A stretch of 64,000 nucleotides of DNA from Microstegium vimineum (Eukaryota; Streptophyta; Magnoliopsida; Poales; Poaceae): assembly GCA_022036555.1 (NCBI GenBank), contig CM039120.1:12048437-12112436 (forward strand), given 5' to 3'. Below the pieces are notes generated by a model. It made no database searches. It had not been told where the DNA came from and was given only the letters and a program-made list of their open reading frames with translations. Both the position numbers and the translations under genes were made by a program. Positions 22,789 through 34,233 of the stretch are shown in pieces (position 1 is the stretch's first letter; each line of letters opens with the position of its first letter).

Positions 22789-25700
22789 TCATCTAGTGGT
22801 CGGCTGCGTGCTGATGTCAGGAACGGGGTAGGTATAACCACCACCGTACGATGTATCACTGTACGAGGAAGAGGAGTACTGTGGCGTGTCGTAGCAGTCC
22901 GTCGGGTCGTACGCTCTCCTCTGCGATTCCGGCTGCCCATGGTCGCGGTCCTGAGTAGCATGTGTGAAGTCCGTCTCGCCTGCAACCGACCATAATTAGT
23001 ACTAGTGAATAGGCATAGACATTAAAAAAAATGACTGTAACAATTCATACCTGTGAAACGAAGTCCACCAGCATCACCAGCACCACTACCACCAGCACCA
23101 TCTGCAGAACCCCCAGCCACACCACCACCACCAACAACAGCAGCTCCAGGGTCATCGTCACCACTATGACCGTCTCCACTGTCAGTTGCTGAGCTGCTGT
23201 CATCGGACTCCTGGTACCGTGGACTTTGCTCACCCTCCTCGCCATCATCTGTCGAATCATCGTTGGCGACAGGTTGTTGCACTCGCTTTCCCTTTTTTTC
23301 TGGCTAGGTCCCGTCTGGTATTTTCTTTTCCCAAGATGCGTGTCACCCACATGTCTACGGGCCCAATCACTGATGGGCCCAAGATCGTCGGGGTCCACTT
23401 GGTCCCTGTCATCACAAAGAATGAATCATATTATTAAAAGTATGGTTCGTCAGTGGCTAACAAAGTACATCAACGTACCTCACGATATGGGACGGAAGAG
23501 GGATGTCCGTTTCTTCATCCTCTTCGTCGAGTACTGGAGCCTGGTTGGATCTGCCATACTCCATCCAGTCTCGAACCGGATTATCCCATTCGTAAAAGGA
23601 CATCTGCGTGAACTGGTCAATGAAGTCTTCTTCCTCACGCCTAGGTGGTCCGGATGCATCCGCGAGTCGCAGCCGAAGGTTGTAGTTGACATACACTAGC
23701 TTGTTCAGTTTTTTGTGGGACAAGCGATTCCGAACCTTCGTGTGCAGCAAAGCAAATGTACTCCAGTTGCGCTCGCATCCACTGGAGGATACACACTGTG
23801 CAACAAGCCTCAGCGCAAGTTTTTGCAGATTTGGAGTGCTCCTACCGAACAACATCCACCATTGAGCTGCAAAGTGGAACCCATTATGTTAGGTACGCGC
23901 TGAAAAAGACAAAAAAAATGAGTTCAAAAGTACTCTTACATGGGGTTGTCTTGGGGTCGAGACCATTTTAATGGCCAGCTCGCTGCCAAACTCCCCAAGG
24001 TGTCTGCGGAATGATTCTGCCTTCTGTAATGCCAAGATAGCGGAGTGCACATCCGTCATTTTCCCAAATGCTTCCTTGAGGCCAGAAAACATTTGCGGGG
24101 TTGGATTGAAACGGTATACAAGCCTTGGGTTGAGGACAGCAGCTGCAACATACGATGCACGACAAATTAGCAAATGGTAAATACTCAATATGTAGAGACG
24201 ACTATTTTAACAATGGTTGTGATCGCACCTGGGCCCACATGCGTGCCTTGGTACACGTCCGCGATCCTGACATCCATGATAACCTTGTACTCATGCCATG
24301 TTGACACATTTGTTCCAAAGAACTTCTCCATCTCGGTTTTGCACTCTTGAAAGTTGTAGACAACCTCACACAGGTTAGGTCGCCTATCCTGATCAGCGAA
24401 CCGAAGGAACCTGTAAATTGGTGCCACTGAATCGATGATGTATTTGAGTGTGTCCCACCACTGTATGCTAGACAGCCTTGTGTGAGCATAGTGACCTTCC
24501 TCGGATTTTCCCCACCTGCTATGCAAGAACTTGGAAGATCTCATCCACTGCATAAAACGATCACGCTTCCGATGGAAGCTCTCCATGAACATGTAGTTGG
24601 TCCCAAACCTAGTGGCATTCCATTTGACCAACTCACCACCAATGGCTGCCCTCATCATTGCATTCAACTGGCCATGGTTGTGCAGCCAAGCTGAAATTCG
24701 CTTGCATGTTGAGATCATAACTGCATGCTCCGACCTTTTACCAATGTCCTTCAGCATCAGGTTGATGGTGTGTGCAAGGCAAGGTGCCCAAACAATATGC
24801 TTGTACTCATCGTTCAATCTCTGGCATGCTCTCTTGAAGTTGGCGCCGTTGTCCGTGACGATATGCACGACATGCTCAACACCTATCTCCTCAACCACCT
24901 TGTGAATCAGCTGCACAAGTAGGCACAACATTTAGTGGACCCGAGAAAACATAGTGCATGTGAACTGGCATAATATTTTGGACGTACCCTAGCAAATAAG
25001 ACGAATCTTGGCTCCTGCCCGTCGCATCAACTGACTTGTGGTACCACATGACGCCATTGCAATATATCAAAAAATTGATGACGTTCATTCTTGTCGGGCC
25101 CGTCCACGAATCACACATCAACGTGACCCCAAACAAGGGCCACTCCTCCTGAAACTTTGCGTACCGCACCTGTAGGTCCTTCTCGTTATGATCGAGGTAC
25201 TTCCCGTCTATATCCTTTCCATTGGGCGACGCGATCCCTTCACCTGCAATCGTAAGCGAATCATGAGAATAGAGAAATATACGTAATGAATTGAAGTCTC
25301 CAAGTATATGTACTTACCCCACTTCTGCGTCTCCCTGACCGCACTAACAAAGTACGGATTGTCCGCCTGTTTCCCGGGGATTCCTGCAGTATGGAAAAAC
25401 TTTCCCCAAGCTTTCCCAATTGCGTCCTTCGCGTTCCTTCCCCTCTGCGTCCATGCCCCTGTATCAATCCGGGTCTGCTGGAGTCCACCCCTCGTACCCG
25501 CTGCCAAGTTGTAGTCCTCCACCACCGCAGGGGTCTGCCTCTGTGAACTAGACCTCCGAAACATCCTCTGTAAAGGATTGCCCCCCTGCGAAGCAATACC
25601 ACTACCACTGCCACCTCCACGCTCGTAAGCGCCTCCTCTCCGCTGCACCCCCTCCTGGTACTCATATTCTGCTCTGGACTGATTCAAGGCTTCCCGCAAC

Positions 25701-26005
25701 TGAGCCTCGTACTCGTCATCGCCAAGGGGGTGGTTGCCCTCCGCTGCAGCAGCCTCTCGTGCAACCCTCTGACGAGTGCGGTCACTAGCTGCTTGCCTAG
25801 TTCTGTCGATCTCCTGCTGAAAGTACTCCCGGACGTCTCTGGGCACCTTGGTGCAGTAGATCACCTCCGTCCCGCGCGTAGCCAAATGCTGCTTGAACCG
25901 GGACGCTCCACCCCCGGCTTTTTGTTTAAGACAGTAGTTGCATTTCCAACCGGGAGCAAGATTCTCACCATGCTCCCATACCACGTCTCTGCGGTCTCTC
26001 GGCAT
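22789..26005 (-). CDS. hAT transposase: BED zinc finger, DUF659, hAT dimerization (7 exons, three apparent 1-nt deletions)
   Basis: The exons in order are 25318-26005, 24988-25243, 24229-24910, 23940-24142, 23479-23866, 23051-23405 and 22789-22979. The start ATG is at 26003-26005 and the stop at 22789-22791. Exon 1 encodes a BED-type finger (WKCNYCLKQKAGG then RFKQHLA) and a Gln/Arg-rich linker. Exon 2 begins the DUF659 catalytic region (LFGVTLMCDSWTGPTRMNV). Exon 3 continues it (VHIVTDNGANFKRACQRL, then WAPCLAHTINLMLKDIG). Exon 5 holds the dimerization motif (LVAQCVSSSGCERNWSTF). Exon 6 is acidic and Gly-rich. Phases agree at every junction only if one base is restored in exon 2 (G run near 24988), exon 4 (C run near 23955) and exon 6 (A run near 23296). 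The product would then be about 921 residues. It would bind the element's ends in the nucleus and catalyse excision and reinsertion. Confidence 0.88.
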
Positions 26006-26317
26006 CTTCCTGCACAAATGGACAACACAAAAAAATCCAACACATGCATCAAATCATACCGCAAATATATAGCAATACAACAAATATATTTTATAAAGAA
26101 TCTAATGTTACTTATTTACTATACTAAATACTAAAATCTTAGTATATAAACTCAGCTAAATTTAAGACTATTTGATTCAGCACTATTTAAGAATAATATC
26201 ATCTTTAGGACGGAGCGAGTACTATATTTATTATAAAAAATAGTTTCCAAGGATGCACCTTTTGTTTACCTTAACATATTTCATGAGAATTACATCATGT
26301 GTCAATATGGACCCGTA

Positions 26318-26425
26318 CTAAATCCTAAATCCTACATACATCCTAAAGCAAATCCTAAATCCTAAACCAAATAAACCTAACTCCTACCTAAACCCTAAGT
26401 CAAATCCTACCTAAATCTTACAATA
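26318..26425. repeat. Degenerate telomere-like CCTAAAT/CCCTAAA tract inside the hAT
   Basis: About 100 bp in which AAATCCTA, AAACCTA, CTAAACC and AAACCCTAA units recur irregularly, upstream of the transposase start on its strand. It is not a perfect (CCCTAAA)n array. Confidence 0.6.
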
Positions 26426-26548
26426 AATATTTTCTACATCATATACTCCATCAATACTACATATTAGAACTAAATCCTACAACTAAAGCAACTACAAATG
26501 CAAAGAAATGAAAAAAAACAAAAAAAGGACTTACCGAACGACCGCTCG

Positions 26549-26680
26549 GTAACCGCTCCGGGTGGTCGGTAACCGCCGCGTCCGGTCGGTAACCGCCGGG
26601 GGGGATGGCGCGTGGCGGGCTGGTCGGTTACCGACCAAATCTCTCGGTAACCGCCGCCGTCCGGTCGGTTACCGAGGGGC
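26549..26680. repeat. Internal GGTAACC/GGTTACC array in hAT
   Basis: Six GGTAACCGCC or GGTTACCGA-type units in about 130 bp, roughly 400 bp from the right terminus and upstream of the transposase gene. It duplicates the motif of both termini. Confidence 0.75.
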
Positions 26681-27002
26681 GCGGTCGGTTGCGGGCGACG
26701 CGGGGGCGGAAGAGGAGGGGGCGGGCGCGGATAGGGTTCGGGGCGCGGAGACAGCCCCCCCCCCCGGCCGACAGCGGCTTAAATAGGAGGCGGCAGGAGA
26801 CAATGGGCCGCATGGGCCCTTAATGGGCCTCACGGTTTTTTTCTTTTTTCTTTTTTTTCAAACTTAAACACGTCCAAAAAAATAGCAAACGAACTCCAAT
26901 TTGAAAAAATTTTACACCATTGGACTCTATAAATCGTGAACTATTTTTAGGATTTTTTTCAGAATTTTTTTAAAAAAAAATTTCAAATTTCAAATTTGAA
27001 TT

Positions 27003-27080
27003 CAAACCGGTACCGAAACCGAACCGGTCCCGACCGGTTCGTCGGTTACCGAGCGGTTACCGCGGTAACCGAACGGTTTT
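27003..27080. repeat. Sub-terminal GGTTACC/GGTAACC motifs, right end of hAT
   Basis: Contains GGTTACCGAGCGGTTACCGC directly followed by GGTAACCG, with ACCGGTACCG and CCGACCGGTTCG upstream. It mirrors the left sub-terminal array. Confidence 0.75.
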
Positions 27081-27090
27081 GAATTCCCTG

Positions 27091-27098
27091 TGACAGAC
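27091..27098. repeat. 8-bp target-site duplication of the hAT element (right copy)
   Basis: TGACAGAC, identical to 22145-22152. Confidence 0.95.
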
Positions 27099-30000
27099 CA
27101 CATTTTCACATGGAGAATTTTCTCCTTTTTTTTTTGATGAGATATGGAAAATTGTCTCGTCGAAGCACAAACCAGGAAAGAGGCCTAATGGACTATATCA
27201 ATGGGCCTGATCCATACACAGTCACTTTCTTTTCACATTGATGGGCCTCCAGAGGCCCAATTGTAGTAAACTCCGGTTGACAAAAAGTTAATGGATCTCT
27301 CACATCTGGAGCTGAGAGCCTGCGATGGGCTTCACGAGTAACCTGCATTCGGGCCATCTCCTTTTTTTCCCGGAGGAAAAGATGTCATATTCAAAGTGGT
27401 TGGTTTCCGGCCCAGTACCGACCCTTGCAAGCAAGCGCCGGGAGCCCGGCACGAAAAGCATGACAATGCAAGATCGTAAGGAAGCCCAGACAACAAAGCC
27501 CCACCGCGGCGTCGGCAGCCTTTCCGTCGTGTCCCGCGCGGCACGACACGCAGCATTCGTGCGTGCGCATCCTATCCAGCTCGACGACGGCGCCTACTGT
27601 CCCATTCCCAATTTCCCATCCCACGCGGGCACACCGAGCAAAATCGCTGATGAGAACGCGGATCGTCCGTCCTTTTTGGCGTGCAGACCCCCCCGGTCTC
27701 GACCGACGACGCCCACGCTGCTTTCGGCTCCGCTTTTCGTCGTCGCGGTTCGCGGGCGCGTATAATCTTATCGCCTGCAAGGCTGCAATATTCGTCTCTG
27801 CCTCTGCGTGAGGACTGAGGACTAGACTAATAATCGTTCCCCCTCGCTTCTCCGCCGCCGGGTGCCTATCGAGCGCTCAACTTGCCCGTGGGGTTCACGT
27901 CCACGTGATCATGTCATTGAGGACCGACGACGGGGAACGGCGGCCGGATCGGAGGCGAGAGCTCACTTCTTCCCCTCCGCTTTCTGGACACCGAACCTTA
28001 CGTACGTACGTACGCTGAGATCAATAGATAACAGCGCCTCCTTGACCTTGATTAGCATCCAAGAAAGGAGAAGGTGGGCGTCGCTCTCCGATGCCCGAGC
28101 CCGTCCCACGAAGAATATTTCAGGCGACCAACCGAACCACACAGCAGGCAGAACCAGAACCAGAACCTCAGCAGCAGGACCGTGCCTTCCCTTGCCCCCT
28201 GATGCTACGCTCTGATGAATGAACCTATGAATGATGCTCAATCGCACATCGTGGAATCCAAAAGACGAGTATATGCCGCCGGCGCCTGCACCGTTCACGC
28301 TCCGGTGCATTCAGATCCGATCCTCCACGCAAACGTTTGCTTAGCATCGTTGCTCTCCAAAGGTACACGAACCCCCTTTTTTCACCTCTGTGCACATCGC
28401 AGCGCCATCTGTCGGACACAAAGTAGCTAAGCTAGATCGATCGTATCTTACACCCGCTGGCCGCTGCTACGTGCCACCCACGCCACGCCTCATGACCCTT
28501 GAAAACCTAGCGCGCAACATCCATTTCCGGCGCTATCCGTCCGAGCCACCAGCAGCAAGCAGGGGCCACTGAAAATCCAGGCTTCCTCTTTTTGTTTTGC
28601 CTGCATGCCGTGCGTGGGGGCTGCCATCAGCCAGGCAGTGAGCCAGTGAGGCAGACGCTGCTAATGTGCTCCGCTGGATTGCCATGCCACACAATCAAAT
28701 CACACAAATAGCGCCAAAAAGATTTTGGGGGAGGTTGGAGTTGGACTGACCGTGCGTGATCTCTGAAACTCTTCTTTTTTCATATATATATATATATATT
28801 TAATAAAACAGAAGAAAACAGCAAGATCGCATTGATCATAGCCTGCCCTGATTAAGTGGGCTCGGAACAATTATATTTCTGGGACCGGCGGCGTGAACCC
28901 GGACAGCTCCGAACAATTAAATTTGTTTGCGGCATGAATGGGACGACTCTGGAATGATTGAAGGTCTCAGGATGTTCGGGCTGTACTTATCTATGTTTAG
29001 CAGACGAGTTAGTAGGTACATTAACCGTAGTATATGTTGATTCGAGCAGTCGAGCCACTCCGATTATTAGCTTGTTCGCTGCGGCTGCTGACCACAGAGA
29101 GCAAACCACAGCTGCAGCTTGCAGTTGTGCTCTTCAATGGTTGGCCTTTTTGGACGCACGTGGTGGTACCTGATGCCTGATGGTGTTGGCTTGCCGTCAG
29201 CGTAATTCGGCACAAATCTTAGGTGAACTGCAATTTACGCACTATATAGTATATATACCGAATGTTGGTGTTCCTGTAAAAGACAGTATAATGGTCAGAT
29301 GTTCATACTGTGTTTCAGTGTTTGATGTGAGAACCTTCTCGTCAACTTTTCTACTGGTTTTGCTTGGAAATTCACATCTGTCTGAAACTGGCATGAAATT
29401 CTCTTCATCGATCGAGGTGTCCTTTTCTTTTACACAAAAAAAGTGTTTATTTCCTTTTTCTTTTTAGCAAATCCGCAAATCGATCATACCTGTTCTTTTA
29501 CCGTCTGGATATGCAAGCGATGTTTCCTCGTCGTTTTCATCAGTCTCTCTCCCTTCCTAGATGGCAAAATTTGTCGTTTTTTACTCCAAGATAAGTAGGA
29601 ATCCTATTTTTTTTTCTCCCTATGACAGCAAGGTTTTACTGTTCTCTTGCAAATGTCAATTTGAAGGAAAGATCAATCGACTGTCCTAAAGAAAGATGGT
29701 AACTTCCCATCCATATATTATTTCCCAGAGAATGAAAACAAACTTCAATCCAGAACAGCAGCTGACGGGGTAAAATAGAGTGGGATGCACACAAAGACAA
29801 AGGCTTTTCCATCATGCCAAACGGATCCATTTCACTCTTTCAGGGATGACCCATTCTATAACCGGTGAAGTGCCAATGAAACTGCCAAACCAACCCCCCT
29901 GCTGCTGCTGTGAGTGTCATTGCATTCCATTCCAAACCACCAGGATTTCCAATCACCAGTTGCCTTCCACGGAGGAAAGATGAAAACCTGAAGGTGACTC

Positions 30001-33000
30001 GGAGGCCACCTCCACTGAATCACTGATCGGTTTCTCCAGGCCGGTCACCATCTCGAACACCTCACCGTTGGCTGTGTTTAAGTTTAAACCAAGCAACCTC
30101 TCGTGGTGACTCGTGAGAGGTGAGATTTTACTTTCGCTGATGGAGGCATCAAGAACGTTGTTTTTCCATGGTGGACAGATTTGTTACGGATTATTTATTT
30201 GACTCGGACAAAGAACTAGTACTTTTACTACTATTCGAGCCCGGAACATTACGCCCAGAGAGAAACGGTCCGTCCTTGTCGTGACGAGGCTCTCGAAGTG
30301 TTCCAGGTGTGTGTAGTGTAGTACACAATATTCTTCCATGCCTAATTTTTCGATCTCTTGGATCTACTTACGTGACTGGACGGCCGTACTAGTGGATTAG
30401 TGGAATTTCTAAGGTGTTTGGTTCCCACTTCCTAAAGTTTAGTGGAAGTGACTTTAGTGATAGTGTTAAAAGTGACAAAAAATGAGGGTGTTTGAAACTT
30501 TAGAGACTAAAAGTGACTAAACTTTAGTGGCTAAAGTTTTGGAGTGGGAACCAAACACCCCATTCCTCGTCCCCGCGAGATGGAGTGGTGCTGGTGCATC
30601 TAACGCACTTGCATGCAGTGGCCTTTTTGCTGATGTTCCTGGTTCAAATCTTCAGGATCTATATAGAAATTTATTTATTCATATTACACGCGCCATGGAG
30701 GAGCAGGAGTCAAGTCTAGCTGTAGGTGCAGACAATTCGGCAAGCAAAATGTCCCGCGGGATTTGGCGGGCGAAGACTCTGCCCCTGCGGACCTCCCAAT
30801 ACAGGAAGCTGTGTGTGTGTGACCCTGGAACTTTCCCGCCGATCCCGTGCGCGGACCCCGACGAGCGGGGGACCAGCACGCCGGCCCGTTTTGTCTCGTC
30901 CTCGTCCCGTGCCCGCCTCAGTCTCCAACTGCTGCCCACACGCGGACGCGGCCCCGCGCCCGGCTGCTGGCCCTGGCCCTGGCCCTGGCCGGTGGTGGCG
31001 ATTTGGACTGATCAGGCGGGCGAGGATGGCGCCGATCTGGTGGTTTTGCGCGCAGCGAGCGCTTGGATTTGAGTAGGGTCGGTTAAGGGTTGGGACGTTT
31101 TAGCGGATTCGGGCGTACAGACTTGACATCATGTGATTACCGACTTGTAGTTTTGCCTTTTCGCCGTGATGGAGTAGATAGAGACGAGACGAGTGCGGCG
31201 TGAGGTAACGCGCCCCTGTCTGTCTTGCGTGCTCGATCCGTGGTTCGAAAAGTAGCTGCTTTTTCCTGGTGGTTTTGCGATCCTGATGGTCTGTGTCGTG
31301 TGTTTGTCAGTTTGGAATTCGAGCCAAAAATAAATTTAAGAAAGAGTTGTGAAAAATTTCTTCAAAAAAGACTCACGTTTTTCCATCATTGAACCGTTGA
31401 CCCTTTCCTAATAACGTCCTACCACTAGATTATGTGACGCAGTTATGATTAGAAACAAAACTTATTTTTCTTAAAACTTGTATCAATCTATGATCCAACT
31501 AATTAAATACTTTCTTCGTCTCCGAAAATATCAACTCCTACGATCCATGTCAGTCAAACTTTTCTAAATTTAACTAATTTTATTTATAAAAATAAGTAAT
31601 AACATATATGACATAAAATGAGCATATTATGAAAATATATTATATGATAAATCTAATAAAACTAATTTAATACCATAAATCTTAACATTTTTTTTCTAAA
31701 ATCGGATCAAAGATTAAAAAAGTTTAACTTAGGATCGATCCAGATTCTCGTAGAAACATTTCAGATCTAAATTCTCTGAAGAAACGTTTCTCACAGAATC
31801 ATTTGATTGACTTAATTGATTCGGATTCCCTTTGTTATGTCTCCGTCAACGGGGATCAGATGTCAGACACTCCTCTATCTTATTCCTTCTTTCCTCATCC
31901 GTCCCAATTTGTAGAAACGCTCCCTCGCCCGCATCATCACAGAGCACCTTTTTCGCCCTCTCGCCCGCGCCATCAGGAGAGATCTCCCTCGCCTGCCCTC
32001 GCTCGCTCATCCGGCAAGGAGGCGCTCCCTCATCCGTGTTGAGAGGATCTCCATCGCTGCGTCGAGGAGGAGCTCCCTCACCCGCGCCGTCGAGAAGAGC
32101 TCCCTCACCTGTGCTGCCGAGAGGACCCCCCCCCTCGCCCTCGCGTCTCCGACTCACGGACTCACCCACACCACCTAGAGGAGTTTGGGGCCCGCATGAG
32201 CACACCCGCCTATGCTACGAAGGAGAAGGAAGATGGAGCTGACGGAAGGCCGCGCAACGAATCGGGCAAAATTAGGTAATCACGGTTTCTCGTTTTTACT
32301 AAGGAAGTTTGGAACGGTTCCAAACTAATTATGAGCTCTAGTATCCCGTTTCGAAGTGATTCTCTGAATTCTCCTAAGAAACCAAAACGTTTCTTGCAAC
32401 CAAAGGACCCTTAAGGCAGCTCTAATAATCTATTTATTTAGGAACAGAGGTAGTAGTTGGATAGTATTAAACTAAAGTTATGATATATTTGCGCTTGAAC
32501 ATTTCTATACTTTATAATAAGAAAAAATAATCAATGTTGCATTTAATTTGATAGGACATTATCATATTTATTGCCAATATTAGCTTATATCATGGAAGTC
32601 ATGGTCATCATATATAAGTTATAGCCTTCAAATTTTAAATAAACTATAAAACATAAATAGATATGTACCACACTCCTTATTTTTCATCAATTAATATTTT
32701 TTCTCCAGTCGCAAAATATATTTACTAGTAATGGCCCAAGGTGAAGAATAACATAAACATGGCTTGGAATCATGAAACGGTTTGTTGTACGCTAAACAGA
32801 TATGTTAATTCAGTTTCCTTATTATCAACTCGGAAGTTTATAACACCAAGATTAGGGAGGAAAAGGTTATGTGGATTTGGAGTATTGATGACTAGAATAA
32901 GGATCGCTGACTTTATGGCGACCCAAAGGAGGCATGAGTGAAGTCCATAGCATCCTTTTCCAAATCCGCACGGATGCATCATGAAAAGAAGCGAATCTCA

Positions 33001-34233
33001 TATCCCACACGCATTTGATGGGGGGGCGCAATTCATTATTGCGTGACAAGAATCTCTCTGCTATAAGAAAAGGCAAATCATAATAATAAGAAACTGATCC
33101 TAATTTCTAATGGAAGGTGCCAACGCTATCACTCGGCAAGAAAGGCAACCAATGACGCGATGCTGATATATCCAGCCTTATATTAGTGAATACCCATCAG
33201 TTGTGATTGGGAGTTTTAAGGCGTAGAAAATTAAGTTCCTTCCACATCCTAAAAACAACAGAAAGGGTTCCTTCCCTCTGTGGCACCTGATCGAGGCGGA
33301 TTCCATCATCAAGACCAATCAATCGTTCGATGGCCACAGAATATAGAAGTCGATGGCTACTCTCATATGTGCCGTTCTTTCCCTCTGTGGGCTGGAGCAC
33401 GGCGGAGACGCTCAGCCGCGCACGGTCGTCGAGAGTCCATTTCTTTCTTGTGCCGTGCAAATCCACCAAAGTGTCATACACGGAAAGCATAAAAAACGCG
33501 GGGGGTTTTGAAAAAGGGAAGGCGACGCACGCACGCAGCGACGGACGGGTCGTTTGGGGTTAGGACGGCACCGGACCGGCCTGTTCGGGTCAGAGGTTGT
33601 TATTTGGCCGAGTCAGCCTCCACCACGTTAACCTAACCCCCGCGCGACACCTGGTCGCACGCGAAGCAGACGCCCCACCCGCCCGAATCTCCCGCGCCCG
33701 GCGTCCCGGAGTCCGGAGGACGGACACGGCCAAGGGCACCTGCCTGCGTGATCTGCGATCGGAGAAGGATGGCAGGTCGGGCAAGGTTCGGCGTGCGCGC
33801 ACGCCTTCCGTCGTCGTCTGTGTAGTGGTTCGCGGCCCGGCGTGTCACGTCAATGTGTAGGTGCGACCCCTGTAGCGCGACGCGGTCTCGATCTCTTTTG
33901 AAGCCAGCCAGAGCCCTCGCCGTCGGATCCCCATCCGAGCCGAGCCAGCCGGTCGCTCTCCATTCCCCGGGCCTGCTGCTGCGCCCTCTTTCTTCCTCCT
34001 CCTCCTCGTCTCCACTGCCCCGCTCGATACGGCTGGTGACGCGTTGTTTTCTTCGCCCTCTTCTTCCGCGGTGCGGTGTGGAAAGCGCCGCGCCGTAGTA
34101 GGGTCGCGATCGGTAGCTCGTTCCCGTCCCGTTGCCCCGCCGCTACGTACCCAGCGGGTACCTAGCCTCCACTCATTTCATGCTGTGTTTGGCTCGTATG
34201 GTGGATTAGCCGCGGGGCGGGGGCGTGTCACTC
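27099..34233. other. Long intergenic region between hAT and the DUF1666 gene
   Basis: No gene was recognised in 7 kb. Open frames at 27325-27765, 28963-29467 and 30527-31072 have no domain and overlap other frames. Visible items are a MITE at 30413-30559, a CCTGGC-type minisatellite near 30965-30990, a decayed Stowaway-like stretch at about 31510-31740 and short poly-T tracts. A GC-rich, CT-rich stretch at 33600-34230 is the likely promoter and 5' leader of the DUF1666 gene. Confidence 0.5.
30413..30559. mobile_element. Short MITE, near-palindromic
   Basis: GGTGTTTGGTTCCCACTTCC at the left is mirrored by GGAGTGGGAACCAAACACC at the right, and the interior arms (AAAGTTTAGTGG and its mirrored form) also pair, so the whole 147 bp could fold as a hairpin. 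TAA precedes it but is not repeated after it. Confidence 0.65.

Larger units (their letters stand above)
22153..27090. mobile_element. Complete hAT DNA transposon (4,938 bp)
   Basis: The left terminus CAGGGTTTTCAAAACCG and the inverse of the right terminus (CAGGGAATTCAAAACCG) form imperfect inverted repeats. They are flanked by exact 8-bp TGACAGAC duplications. The interior holds a single minus-strand transposase gene with BED, DUF659 and hAT-dimerization regions. Dense GGTAACC/GGTTACC clusters lie within about 190 bp of the left end, within 90 bp of the right end, and again at 26549-26680. With both ends, the duplication and a near-intact gene present, this is a candidate autonomous element. 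Confidence 0.92.

Noticed and set aside
23042..23398. Val/Leu-rich frame suggesting a membrane protein
   Set aside because: It is a shifted register of hAT exon 6; restoring one A near 23296 gives the acidic and Gly-rich sequence with matching splice phases.
27325..27765. 146-codon plus-strand frame near GGGCC motifs
   Set aside because: No domain, no splice partner, and overlapping frames on both strands.
30527..31072. 181-codon frame beginning in a MITE
   Set aside because: The start lies in the MITE right arm and the end is a CCTGGC-type minisatellite giving Trp-Pro repeats; not a gene.
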